A stretch of 21,838 nt of DNA from Clostridia bacterium (GCA_017397695.1 JAFQIF010000120.1:1-21838); one strand, 5' to 3'; shown: positions 6,246 through 14,625, counted from the stretch's first letter. Numbers and translations: made by a program. Notes: generated by a model not told the origin, from the letters alone.

Positions 6246-8426
6246 TTACTTTTCTTCGGTCTTCTTCGCCGTCTTCTTGGCAGGCGCCTTTTTGGCGGCA
6301 GGCTTCTTTTCCACAGCCTTCTTCGCCGGGGCTTTCCTGGTCTTCTTGGCAGCGGGCTTCTTTTCCGGTTCTTCAGCAGCCTCTTCGCCCTTGATCAGTT
6401 CCACCTTCTGCAGCACAACCGCCGTGCGCGCCGGCAGGTAGATCGCAAAGCCATCGCCCATCTGCGGATCATGCGCCCAGGTGTGGTAGACCGTCTCCTT
6501 GTCAATGCGCTCAAAGCCGCCGAACTCCTTGTCGTCCGTGGACAGGATCACCTTGTAATCGCCATGCTGCGGCGCATTGATGAACATGCCGGTCTGGGAG
6601 TTAGTCGGATGGAAGTTGAAGGCAAAGATGCAGTTGCCGCGCTCAAAGGCAAGCAGCTGATCGGTCTCATGCTGGCGCAGGCAGTTGGCCATGTAGCCGC
6701 CAAGCACATTGTAATCCTTGATCAGCTTGACCATCGCCTTATCGAAGTTGCCCAGCAGCTCATAGCGCAGGAAGCCGTTATTGGACAAGCTCCACAGGCG
6801 GCGGGCATTCTTGAAGCTCCAGCCGTTGCCCTCGCGCGGGAAATCGATCCATTCCGGATGGCCGAACTCATTGCCCATAAAGTTGAGGTAGCCCTCGCCG
6901 CCTGCAGCGATGGTCACCAGGCGGATCATCTTGTGCAGCGCCATGGCACGGTCGATCGTCATGCTCTGTGCCGCGCGGTCCATGTAGAAATACATGTCCT
7001 TGTCCGCCAGGCGGAACATGATGGTCTTGTCGCCAACCAGCGCCTGGTCGTGACTCTCGGCATAGCCGATCACCTTCTCGCCGTTGCGGCGGGCGATCAG
7101 TTCCCAGAACATCTTGCTGATCTCCCACTGGCCATCTTCCTTCTCCTTGATGGTCTTGATGAAGAAATCCGGCAGGCCCATGCTCAGGCGATAGTCAAAG
7201 CCGATGCCGCCGTCCTCGATGGGCAGGCACATGCCCGGCATGGCGCTCATGTCCTCGGCGATGGCAACGGAACCCTTCTTGAAGCTGTGAATCAAATCGC
7301 TGGCCAGCATCAGGTAGGTGATCGCGTCCACGTCGGTGTTCATGGAGAAATACTGGCCAAGGCCGCTGAAGGAGGTGCCCAGGCCATGGTCATAATAGAG
7401 CATGGAGGTCACGCCGTCATAGCGGAAGCCGTCGAAGTGATACTCGTCCATCCAGAACTTGACGTTGGAAAGCAGGAAGTGCAGCACACCCGTGCGGCTG
7501 TAATCGAAGCACTTGCTGCCCCAGGCCGGATGGTCACCCTTCTCGCCGTCATGGAAGAACTGCCACACCGTGCCGTCGAACATGTTGATGCCCTCGGCGG
7601 TGTTCTTGACCGCATGAGAATGCACCAAATCCAGCAGCACGGACAGGCCGAGGCGGTGTGCCTCGTTGATCAGCGCCTTCAGGTCGTCCGGTGTGCCGTA
7701 CCAGGAAGAAGCCGCAAAGAAATTGGCCACCTGATAGCCGAAGGACGCGTAGTACGGATGCTCCATGATCGCCATCAGCTGCACGGTATTGTAGCCGTTT
7801 TCCTTAATGCGCGGCAGGATGTCCTTCATGAACTCCAGATAGGTGCCCACGCGCTCCAGTTCGGTCGCCATGCCGACATGGGATTCGTAGATAACCGGCG
7901 GCACGTTCTGCTGCGGCTCAAATCCTTCGTCCGTCCACTCGAACTTCTTGCGCGGATTCCAGACCACGGCGTTAAAGCCATTGGTCTCCTTGTCCTGCTT
8001 CACATAGCGGGCGTACAGCGGGATGCGGTCCTGCGTGTTGCCCCACTGGTCGGTCACGGCGACCTTCCACTTGGACAGATGCGGAATGGTATTAACACCC
8101 TTGATTTCAATCTCCCAGCTCTCGTCGCCGACCTTCTTCATTGGATGAGAGGTATGATCCCAGCCGTTGAAATCGCCGACCAGATGCATTTCCTTCGCCG
8201 CCGGGGCCCACTCACGGTACACCCAGCCAGTCTTGGTCTTGTGCAGACCATAATACAGATATCCGCTGGCAAACTCGGACAGGGTCTGATTATCGCCCAG
8301 CAGCTGCTTCTTCCTGTTTTCATAGCGGCTCTTACGTTCGTTAATATCGCCCGCAACAGCCTCCAGACTGGGATCCAGCTCAAAGATCCTCAGCTTCTTG
8401 GGAGCCTCGGTTTTGTTCACAGCCAT
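6246..8426 (-). CDS. glgB: 1,4-alpha-glucan branching enzyme (eukaryote-like GH13) with histone H1-like C-terminal tail
   Basis: Cuts an alpha-1,4 glucan chain and re-attaches it by an alpha-1,6 bond, forming branches in glycogen. The 726-residue protein has an N-terminal carbohydrate-binding domain (about 55-150, with VYREWAPAA at 69-77 and HLVGDFNGWD at 81-90), a GH13 barrel (about 175-560) and a C-terminal beta domain (to about 675). Catalytic residues are nucleophile D337 (GFRYDG), acid/base E391 (IAEDMSAMP) and D460 (AESHDQALVGDKT). VGMA (184-187), GYNTVQLMAIMEHPYYASFG (211-230) and LNFMGNEFGHPEWIDFPR (514-531) are much closer to plant and animal branching enzymes than to E. coli GlgB. 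Residues 681-726 form a tail with 16 Lys and one Arg in 46, containing EKKPAAKK twice (688, 706). ATG 8426 has AGAGGTG 7 nt upstream; a longer ORF extends to 8579 without support. Its promoter lies at 8469-8497. The phosphodiester glycosidase follows 18 bp later. Confidence 0.95.
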   Translation of the reverse strand: MAVNKTEAPKKLRIFELDPSLEAVAGDINERKSRYENRKKQLLGDNQTLSEFASGYLYYGLHKTKTGWVYREWAPAAKEMHLVGDFNGWDHTSHPMKKVGDESWEIEIKGVNTIPHLSKWKVAVTDQWGNTQDRIPLYARYVKQDKETNGFNAVVWNPRKKFEWTDEGFEPQQNVPPVIYESHVGMATELERVGTYLEFMKDILPRIKENGYNTVQLMAIMEHPYYASFGYQVANFFAASSWYGTPDDLKALINEAHRLGLSVLLDLVHSHAVKNTAEGINMFDGTVWQFFHDGEKGDHPAWGSKCFDYSRTGVLHFLLSNVKFWMDEYHFDGFRYDGVTSMLYYDHGLGTSFSGLGQYFSMNTDVDAITYLMLASDLIHSFKKGSVAIAEDMSAMPGMCLPIEDGGIGFDYRLSMGLPDFFIKTIKEKEDGQWEISKMFWELIARRNGEKVIGYAESHDQALVGDKTIMFRLADKDMYFYMDRAAQSMTIDRAMALHKMIRLVTIAAGGEGYLNFMGNEFGHPEWIDFPREGNGWSFKNARRLWSLSNNGFLRYELLGNFDKAMVKLIKDYNVLGGYMANCLRQHETDQLLAFERGNCIFAFNFHPTNSQTGMFINAPQHGDYKVILSTDDKEFGGFERIDKETVYHTWAHDPQMGDGFAIYLPARTAVVLQKVELIKGEEAAEEPEKKPAAKKTRKAPAKKAVEKKPAAKKAPAKKTAKKTEEK

Positions 8427-8468
8427 CAATGGACACCTCTTCCCAATATAGTAATTTTGTATAATCTG

Positions 8469-8497
8469 ATTGTACCCCATTTCCTGCCTGTTTTCAA
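8469..8497 (-). promoter_or_regulatory. Promoter of the glgB-glycosidase operon
   Basis: On the minus strand TTGAAA (8497-8492) and TACAAT (8474-8469) are separated by 17 bp. The start would be near 8462, about 35 nt before the glgB ATG. Confidence 0.8.
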
Positions 8498-8505
8498 CTC
8501 TTTTA

Positions 8506-8534
8506 TTGACGCATTCTCCCACTCGTTGTAAACT
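8506..8534 (+). promoter_or_regulatory. Promoter of the GH127-like gene, divergent from glgB
   Basis: TTGACG (8506-8511) and TAAACT (8529-8534) with a 17-bp spacer. The -35 boxes of this and the opposing glgB promoter are only 8 bp apart (8498-8505), so one regulator could affect both. Confidence 0.65.
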
Positions 8535-8612
8535 ATAAGCTGTAGAAATATAGCATTTCTTCTGTCCTTTTGACAGCATCTATATCTGTAAATCACCAGG
8601 AGGTTTGATCTT

Positions 8613-10463
8613 ATGCTGACCCGTACGTTCTTTGCCCGCGCGCCACTGGCGCCCGTCCGTTTTGCCCCGCTGCCCGTCGGCGCCATTTCCGCGCGCGGTG
8701 CGCTGCGCGACCGCCTGCTTTCCCTTCGCGGCGGCCTGCTCTCCCGCTGTGAATCCCTCTATCCGCATGCCGGCTCCCGCAGCAGCTGGTTCGGCGGCGA
8801 GCTGACCGGCGGCTACGATGCCGCCAATCTGCTGGAGGCTTCCCTGCTCACCGCCGCCCTGCTGGGCGATGAGGAACTGCGCAGGAGCAGCCTGCGCCTG
8901 GTGGACGCCGTTGTGGACGGCCAGCGCGAGGACGGCAGCTTCGGCGGCGAGCACGAAACCTTTGCCGCCCGCGGCCGCATGCTGCGCGCACTGACTGCCG
9001 CCTATTCCATGACCGGCGACAAACGCCTGCTCTCCTTCATGCTGCGCTATATGAAGTTCCTCAAGGATACGCTGGAGACGTCTCCGCTCTCCGCCGAGGA
9101 TGCGCTGCACACGGGCGATACGCTTGAAGCCGGCGTCTTCCTGTACAATGTCACCGCGCAAAAGGCGATCCTCTCCGTGCTCATGACGCTTGTCTCCCAG
9201 GGTGCGGACTATACCACCGTCTTCCACAGCTTCCCCTACCGCACGCCCATCTCCCGTACGATGACGGAAGAAGCGCTCTACGAAGCGCTCTCCTCTGAAA
9301 ACGAGGACGGCTATGTGCATCATTTGCTGCGCATGTCCTCCAGCGCCAATCTCTGCGAGGGCCTGCGCGCCAGCGCGCTGGCAGCCCAGCTTACCGGCTC
9401 CGGCAAGCATATGGCCGCTCCGGAAGCCGGCCTTGCGCGCATGAATAAATCTCACGGCGCGGTCTGCGGCGGCGTTACCGGCGATCCGCAGCTGGCGGGC
9501 ACTCATCCCAGCCGCGGCGTGAGCGCCAAATCCCTGTGCGAGCTGGCAGCGTCTCTGGAAACCCTGCTTTCCTGCGAGGGCGGCGAGCACTTCGCTGATC
9601 AGCTGGATACCCTCATGTACAACGGCATGGCCGCCGCCATTGCGCCGGACGGCCGCAGCGTGCAGCCCATCCAGCAGGCCAATCAGGTGTGCATCTCCCG
9701 CGCTCCGCGCTTCCCGATGTCCGACAGCAGCGCCAATCTCTTCTCTCTGGAAAACAGCGAGGCCGTCTGCGCGCTGCTTGGCGCCTGGCCGCGCTTTGCC
9801 GGCAGCCAATGGCTGCTCTCCCGCGACGAGGGTCTCTACGCCGCCTCCTATGCGCCCTGCCAGGTGCGCTATCGTCTGGCCGGCGCCTCCGTCCGCCTGA
9901 ATGTCGAAAGCCGGTATCCGGCAAACGGCAGCGTCCGCATCACCGTCGGCCTCGATCAGAGCGCCGCTTTCCCGCTGCATCTTCGCATCCCGTCCTGGGC
10001 CAAGGGTGCTACCGCTGCGATCGCCGGTGAGATCATCCCTGCCTCCGCCGGCACGATTCTCACCGTCAACCGTCAGTGGCACGACGGCGATGAACTCCTG
10101 CTCACCCTTCCGATGACCGCTGAGCGCATGTCCGGCTTCCATCAGGCGGTCAGCGTTGCGCGCGGCCCGCTGCGCTTTGCCTGCGCGCCCACGTTTGATA
10201 CGGCCGAGGATAACGGCGCGCAGACCATGATCGCCCGCGAGGGCTTCGGCGTCGCGCTGTGCGAAGAAGCGTCTATCGAGGCTGAGGAAACAGAGCACGG
10301 CGTCGTGCTCCATACCAAAGCCGTGTCTGCTGCCGGCTGGGGCCTGCGCGGCGAGAGCTGCGATCAGCCGCCGATGACCGTGCCTGCCGGCGAATCCTTC
10401 GACGTCACGCTTGTGCCTTATGCCGACGCACAGATCCGTCTGGCCGTTCTGCCTGTGGTGTAA
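8613..10463 (+). CDS. DUF1680 / GH127-like protein with partly lost active-site residues
   Basis: Related to the beta-L-arabinofuranosidase GH127 and its relatives: an alpha/alpha-barrel (about residues 15-400) followed by beta-sandwich domains. The 616-residue length is typical. Family marks are GQREDGSFGG (103-112), LAASLETLL (311-319), MYNGMAAAIAPD (335-346), FPLHLRIPSWAKG (453-465), WHDGDELLLTLP (489-500) and VARGPLRFA (515-523). In Bifidobacterium HypBA1, as I recall, zinc is held by E338, C340, C417 and C418, with C417 the nucleophile. Here C309 and C386 keep the exact 77-residue spacing of C340 and C417, but the partner Glu is S307 and the second Cys is A387. The expected CCTAN-type motif reads CALLG. 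Activity may be altered or lost. There is no signal peptide, so it is probably cytoplasmic. ATG 8613 has AGGAGG 9 nt upstream. It is transcribed away from glgB; the two-component system follows after 165 bp. Confidence 0.8.
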   Translation: MLTRTFFARAPLAPVRFAPLPVGAISARGALRDRLLSLRGGLLSRCESLYPHAGSRSSWFGGELTGGYDAANLLEASLLTAALLGDEELRRSSLRLVDAVVDGQREDGSFGGEHETFAARGRMLRALTAAYSMTGDKRLLSFMLRYMKFLKDTLETSPLSAEDALHTGDTLEAGVFLYNVTAQKAILSVLMTLVSQGADYTTVFHSFPYRTPISRTMTEEALYEALSSENEDGYVHHLLRMSSSANLCEGLRASALAAQLTGSGKHMAAPEAGLARMNKSHGAVCGGVTGDPQLAGTHPSRGVSAKSLCELAASLETLLSCEGGEHFADQLDTLMYNGMAAAIAPDGRSVQPIQQANQVCISRAPRFPMSDSSANLFSLENSEAVCALLGAWPRFAGSQWLLSRDEGLYAASYAPCQVRYRLAGASVRLNVESRYPANGSVRITVGLDQSAAFPLHLRIPSWAKGATAAIAGEIIPASAGTILTVNRQWHDGDELLLTLPMTAERMSGFHQAVSVARGPLRFACAPTFDTAEDNGAQTMIAREGFGVALCEEASIEAEETEHGVVLHTKAVSAAGWGLRGESCDQPPMTVPAGESFDVTLVPYADAQIRLAVLPVV

Positions 10464-10575
10464 TTTCGCGCAGCGGAGCAGCTCCCCTGCAATTAATATC
10501 ATGAAACCCCTTGACAGGAGCCTGGAGCTGAAATCTCCAATACCTCCCCTCCTTCCCATAAATATCCTTCATCCC

Positions 10576-10607
10576 TTCACAATCCCGCCATGTTACGCGG
10601 TTATAAT
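10576..10607 (+). promoter_or_regulatory. Probable promoter of the two-component system
   Basis: A perfect TATAAT lies at 10602-10607, only 21 bp before the response-regulator ATG. The best -35 (TTCACA, 10576-10581) is 20 bp away, longer than ideal, so an activator may be needed. A TTGACA at 10511-10516 has no matching -10. Confidence 0.45.
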
Positions 10608-10628
10608 GGATGATAGAGGTGATTTGCC

Positions 10629-11339
10629 ATGAATAAGCATCCAAAGATTCTCATCTGCGACGACGATCCCATCATACATCAATCGCTTTCCCTGTATCTG
10701 GACAACGAAGACTTTGACCACGCCTCCGCCTTCGACGGCAAAACCGCGCTGGAGATGATCCGCCGCGAGCATTTCGATCTCATGCTGCTTGATCAGATGA
10801 TGCCAGGCATGACCGGTATGGAGGTCTGCCAGAGTGTGAGGCGTGAGAGCACACTGCCCATCATCATGCTCACTGCGCGCGGCGAAGAGATCGACCGCAT
10901 TCTCGGCCTGGAAATGGGCGCGGATGACTACATCGTCAAGCCCTTCTCCCCGCGTGAGGTCGTCTCGCGCATCAAGGCCGTGCTGCGGCGCACAAACCAG
11001 AGCGCGGGCAGCCCGCAGGAGGAGAAGCTCACCACGCTGCGCTATGGCATGTTGGAAATCCAGCCCGAGCGCTACAGCGTTCGCCTTAGCGGACAGGCTG
11101 TCGCCTGCACGCCGCGCGAAGTCGAGCTTTTGTACCTGCTTGCCTCGCATCCCGGCCGCGTGTTCGATCGCGAGCAGATCCTCTCGCGCATCTGGGGCTA
11201 CGATTTCTTCGGCGATACCCGCACCGTAGACACGCACATCAAACGTCTTCGTCAGAAACTCGCCTGTGAAGAAATGGGCAAGGTATGGGATATCATGACC
11301 GTTTACGGCGTAGGCTACAAGTTCGAGGCGGAAACATGA
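10629..11339 (+). CDS. Response regulator, OmpR/PhoB family
   Basis: DNA-binding output protein of a two-component system, 236 residues. The receiver domain (about 5-118) has acidic D11 and D12, the phosphoacceptor D55 in LLDQMMPG, switch T82 and K104 in IVKPFS. The C-terminal winged helix (about 135-233) has the family signatures PREVELLYLL, GRVFDREQILSRIWGY, TVDTHIKRLRQKL and a final VYGVGYKFE. The start is set by AGAGGTGA upstream of ATG 10629. It overlaps the kinase gene by 4 bp (ATGA), showing translational coupling. The signal and target genes cannot be told from sequence; PhoP-, WalR- and VanR-type regulators share this layout. Confidence 0.96.
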   Translation: MNKHPKILICDDDPIIHQSLSLYLDNEDFDHASAFDGKTALEMIRREHFDLMLLDQMMPGMTGMEVCQSVRRESTLPIIMLTARGEEIDRILGLEMGADDYIVKPFSPREVVSRIKAVLRRTNQSAGSPQEEKLTTLRYGMLEIQPERYSVRLSGQAVACTPREVELLYLLASHPGRVFDREQILSRIWGYDFFGDTRTVDTHIKRLRQKLACEEMGKVWDIMTVYGVGYKFEAET

Positions 11340-13198
11340 TGCGCGGCGGCTTTTTCAAAAAAACGCTCGTGCTGGTTTATGGTACGGTCGCTCTCTTTGC
11401 CGCGCTCATCGTCGCCATCTATACCGCCATTTCGCCGCAGCTCTTCGCCCGCAACAAGATTGACGATCTGATTCCCAAGGGCCAGATCATTTCCAGCTAT
11501 ATTGAAAGCACGCTGCGCGGCGAAATCTCTACTTCCTATCTCGTGCCGCTGATCGGCCGAAGCACAGCCCAATGGGAAGCAACCGTATGGGTCGTGGATG
11601 TGGAAGGCGACACGCTCATCCGCACCCAGCAGGAGGGCGGCCGCCGCGTGGGCAGCCTGCCCACGCGCCTGGCCAAGGCCATGCTGCCCACCGTTCTGAG
11701 CGGCGAAATTGCTACGCACATCGGCGATCAGGACGATCTGAATACGCCGTCCGTATCCGCGCAGCGCATTGTCCGCCGCTCTTCTGATATTCTCAATGAT
11801 ATCGCCGGGCAGGACAGCCAGAGCGATTCCAGCGAAGAGGTCATGGTCGGTAATATCGTCGCAGTCGCCGTACCGATCACATTCTTTGGCGAGGTGGTCG
11901 GCGCGGTCTTCATGTCCCAGTCCATGACAGAAATCATGAGCGGCATGCAGGCACTGAGCAATACCATCACCTTCTCCGCGCTTCTCATCGCGCTGCTGCT
12001 GCTGCCTGTCGTGCTGTACTTCGCCTCCCGGCTTTCCCGCCCCGTGGCGGATATGCGCGCTATCGCGCTGACCATGGCCGGCGGCGATCTTACCGTGCGC
12101 GCAGATGACCGGCGCGGCGATGAATTCGGCGAGCTGGGCGGTGCACTCAATTATCTGTCCAGCGAACTGGGCAGCACCATCTCCTCCCTGGAACTGGAGC
12201 GCAACCGTCTGGAAAGCCTGATCAACGGCGTCTCCGAGGGTGTCATTGCGCTGGATGAACAGGGCCGTACCACTGTGGTCAATCCCGCAGTATTCACCCT
12301 GCTGGGCATCCAGGATCATACCGGCGATATTCGCGCCGCCGCTCCCAGTGTGCTGGCCATCTTCGACGAGGCGCTCGCCTCCGGCCAAACCATCCGACGC
12401 ACCATCTGGCAGGGTCCCATCGCGCTGCATCTTTCCGTCTCTCCGCTCACGCGCAGCGACGGTGCGCTCACCGGCTGCGTCGGCATTCTTTCCGACGTCA
12501 CCAGCGCCGAGCGTCTGGAGCAGACGCGCCGCGACTATGTCGCCAATGTCTCCCACGAGCTGCGTACCCCGCTGACCGCTATGCGCGCGCTCATTGAGCC
12601 GCTGCGCGACGGCCTGATCAAAACCGAGGAACAGCGCCAGCAGACCTATAACATCGTGCTGCGCGAGACCATGCGCCTGACCCGCCTGGTTTCCGATATG
12701 CTCGAGCTTTCCCGTCTGCAAAGCGGAAAAGCCTCTATGACCAAATCCGTCTTCTCCCCCATGCCCCTGCTCGATGTCGTCCGCGAAACTTATTCTGCCT
12801 ACGCCGAGGACTATCAGCAGACATTCGTCTTCGATGTCCCCGATATGCTGCCCGACGTGCTGGGCAACCCCGACCGTACTCATCAGGTACTCGTTGCGCT
12901 GCTGGATAATGCCTTTAAGTACTCCAGCGAGAACGGCACCGTTACCCTGCATGTACGCGTCACCAGCGGCGTCATCTGCGTCACCGTGCGTGATACGGGT
13001 ATCGGCATCAGCGCCGAAGACCTGCCCCATGTCTTTGACCGCTTTTATAAAGCGGACAAGTCCCATGGCGGCAAGGGCACCGGGTTGGGCCTTGCAATCG
13101 CCCATGAGATCATGAAGCAGCTGGGTGAAGAGATGAAGGCGGAAAGCGTGCTCGGTCTGGGCAGCGCGTTCACGTTCACACTGCATATTGCCCCATAA
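11336..13198 (+). CDS. Membrane sensor histidine kinase with HAMP and PAS domains
   Basis: Sensor that should phosphorylate the overlapping response regulator. In its 620 residues: TM1 (about 10-32), an extracytoplasmic sensing region (33-209), TM2 (about 210-231), HAMP (about 232-284), PAS (about 290-390, LINGVSEGVIALDEQGRTT), a HisKA helix pair with phospho-accepting H407 in ANVSHELRTPLTA, and an ATPase domain with N box LLDNAFKYS (N525), DTGIGI (553-558), VFDRFYKAD (567-574) and GTGLGLAI (581-588). This layout is that of PhoR/WalK/ResE kinases. The extracytoplasmic loop of about 175 residues is large enough for a Cache-type ligand domain, with a Ser/Asp/Gln-rich insertion at 150-168. ATG 11336 shares ATGA with the regulator's stop; an ATG directly after (11339) is equally possible. 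A terminator follows at 13204. Confidence 0.95.
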   Translation: MMRGGFFKKTLVLVYGTVALFAALIVAIYTAISPQLFARNKIDDLIPKGQIISSYIESTLRGEISTSYLVPLIGRSTAQWEATVWVVDVEGDTLIRTQQEGGRRVGSLPTRLAKAMLPTVLSGEIATHIGDQDDLNTPSVSAQRIVRRSSDILNDIAGQDSQSDSSEEVMVGNIVAVAVPITFFGEVVGAVFMSQSMTEIMSGMQALSNTITFSALLIALLLLPVVLYFASRLSRPVADMRAIALTMAGGDLTVRADDRRGDEFGELGGALNYLSSELGSTISSLELERNRLESLINGVSEGVIALDEQGRTTVVNPAVFTLLGIQDHTGDIRAAAPSVLAIFDEALASGQTIRRTIWQGPIALHLSVSPLTRSDGALTGCVGILSDVTSAERLEQTRRDYVANVSHELRTPLTAMRALIEPLRDGLIKTEEQRQQTYNIVLRETMRLTRLVSDMLELSRLQSGKASMTKSVFSPMPLLDVVRETYSAYAEDYQQTFVFDVPDMLPDVLGNPDRTHQVLVALLDNAFKYSSENGTVTLHVRVTSGVICVTVRDTGIGISAEDLPHVFDRFYKADKSHGGKGTGLGLAIAHEIMKQLGEEMKAESVLGLGSAFTFTLHIAP

Positions 13199-13203
13199 GC
13201 AAA

Positions 13204-13228
13204 ACCCACGAAGTCCTGCTTCGTGGGT
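13204..13228. terminator. Bidirectional terminator between the kinase and oxidoreductase genes
   Basis: A 10-bp perfect stem (ACCCACGAAG with CTTCGTGGGT) and a 5-nt loop. T-rich sequence follows on the plus strand and a TTTT run on the minus strand, fitting two convergent genes. Confidence 0.88.
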
Positions 13229-13265
13229 CTTTCATTATCCGGTTTTCGCCTGAATCATTCGCGCC

Positions 13266-14558
13266 TTATTCGCGCATATCCTTGAGCTGCACCGCCATGC
13301 CACCGTTCTTTCTGGATACCTCCGCAGCAAACGCGATGTAGTGGCTCTCACCGGAAGCCTCCAGCGTCGTCATGCGCTTTGTCGGCTTGCCTGTCTTTCC
13401 GTGCATCTGCATCAGCTCCGCAAGCAGCCTTGCGTCACCGCCGCCGTGTCCCGCCAGATCGCGGCTCAGCTTCGCCACATCAACCATCGTCTCCGGCTTG
13501 CCGAACGGACGGATGCGCAGCACGTTGCTCTCCATATCGCCCTCAATACAGCCGTGCGTGCCCAGTACGCGGATGGTTCTGCCGCCATGCTCGCAGAAAG
13601 CCGACATCATCAGTTGGCAGAGCACGCCGTTTTCCATCTCCATGTTCACAATCTGGCTGTCCACCACGTCGTTGTCGCAGGCGTAGACGCAGCGGCCATA
13701 CGGCCCTTCCTCGATTGCTTTGCGGATCTTCTCCTCTGTCGGCTCCTGGGCCAGGATGTTGCATGGCCAATCCGTATTGCCATTCAGGATGCCCGTTTTC
13801 TCATTGGTCAGATAGATCTTCTCCGCGTCATAGGGGCAGTTTTCCTTGGCCTTGCAGCCCGCCGTGCAGCGCGCTGCCGCGCCTTCAGGCGCGCATTCCT
13901 TTCTAAAATGGCGCAGGCTGCCAAAGGAAGAAACCCGCGCGCAGCGCTGGCCCGTCAGCCAAACGAGATAATCCAGATCATGGCAGCACTTAGCCAGCAG
14001 CATGAACGTCGATTCGCTCTCCCTGCGCCAATTTCCGCGCACAAAGCTGTGCGCCTGATGCCAGTAGCCTACGTTTTCCAGTGCCTGAATACACATCACA
14101 TCGCCGATCTCACCGCGCTCAATCGCATCAAAGATCGTCTCAAAGAATGGCGCATAGCGCAGCACATGGCATACGATCACGCTGCGGTTCATCCGTCTGG
14201 CCGTCTCCTGAATCTTTTCCACATCCCCGCGCGAGGTTGCAATCGGCTTTTCCAGCAGCAGATGATAACCCTGCTCCAGCGCCGCTACTGCATGGCCCAC
14301 ATGCATCGCGTCCTGCGTACAGATGAGCGCCACATCGGCAAGCCTTTCGCACGCAAACATCTCTTCGCCGGTTTCAAAGCACATGTCCGCAGGCACGCTG
14401 TAGCGCGTTCTCACGTATTCGCGCTTTTCCTCAATCGGCTCGGCAATCGCCGCAATCACCATTTGCTCCGGCAGCATTTCCGAAAGGCGCGCATAGGTAT
14501 CCTTGCCGCGGCTGCCCAGGCCGCAGATCGCCACGCGCACGGGATAGCTCATCTTCAT
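13266..14558 (-). CDS. Gfo/Idh/MocA-family NAD(P)-dependent oxidoreductase
   Basis: Predicted sugar or cyclitol dehydrogenase, 430 residues. The N-terminal Rossmann fold has VAICGLGSRGKDTY (8-21), D83 and H86 in TQDAMHVGHA, and the diagnostic EKPIA (103-107). The substrate domain has H193 and D194 in CCHDLDYLVW. A loop at about 222-241 carries four cysteines, C222, C231, C235 and C241, next to CPYDAEKIYL; such an insert occurs in a subset of these enzymes and may bind metal. ATG 14558 has GGAGGT 8 nt upstream. It is a single-gene unit with its own promoter. The substrate is not predictable; inositol, glucose or amino-sugar derivatives are all possible. Confidence 0.9.
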   Translation of the reverse strand: MKMSYPVRVAICGLGSRGKDTYARLSEMLPEQMVIAAIAEPIEEKREYVRTRYSVPADMCFETGEEMFACERLADVALICTQDAMHVGHAVAALEQGYHLLLEKPIATSRGDVEKIQETARRMNRSVIVCHVLRYAPFFETIFDAIERGEIGDVMCIQALENVGYWHQAHSFVRGNWRRESESTFMLLAKCCHDLDYLVWLTGQRCARVSSFGSLRHFRKECAPEGAAARCTAGCKAKENCPYDAEKIYLTNEKTGILNGNTDWPCNILAQEPTEEKIRKAIEEGPYGRCVYACDNDVVDSQIVNMEMENGVLCQLMMSAFCEHGGRTIRVLGTHGCIEGDMESNVLRIRPFGKPETMVDVAKLSRDLAGHGGGDARLLAELMQMHGKTGKPTKRMTTLEASGESHYIAFAAEVSRKNGGMAVQLKDMRE

Positions 14559-14590
14559 ATGCTGTGACCTCCGACATATTTCTTATGCTC

Positions 14591-14619
14591 ATTCTATTGC
14601 GCAATCCGTAACATGTCAA
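14591..14619 (-). promoter_or_regulatory. Promoter of the Gfo/Idh/MocA oxidoreductase
   Basis: On the minus strand a perfect TTGACA (14619-14614) and TAGAAT (14596-14591) are 17 bp apart, about 33 bp upstream of the ATG. Confidence 0.82.
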
Positions 14620-14625
14620 GCATAG

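Noticed and set aside
5748..8531. 927-residue plus-strand ORF across glgB and the glycosidase gene
   Set aside because: An antisense shadow, rich in His, Leu and Arg, that overlaps two genes with clear catalytic motifs.
10511..10516. Perfect TTGACA upstream of the two-component genes
   Set aside because: No -10 box at 15-19 bp; the perfect TATAAT nearer the gene is better placed.
8580..10559. 659-residue ORF on the minus strand opposite the GH127-like gene
   Set aside because: A GC-rich shadow frame. The plus strand has AGGAGG, a promoter and recognisable family motifs; the minus ORF has none, and its composition is Ala/Gly/Arg/His-rich as expected of antisense reading.
11315..13186. 623-residue minus-strand ORF opposite the histidine kinase
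   Set aside because: A shadow of the kinase, which has complete H, N, G1, F and G2 boxes.
13204..13228. Terminator hairpin as part of the dispersed palindrome family
   Set aside because: It lacks the core sequence of that family and has normal U-runs; it is an ordinary bidirectional terminator.
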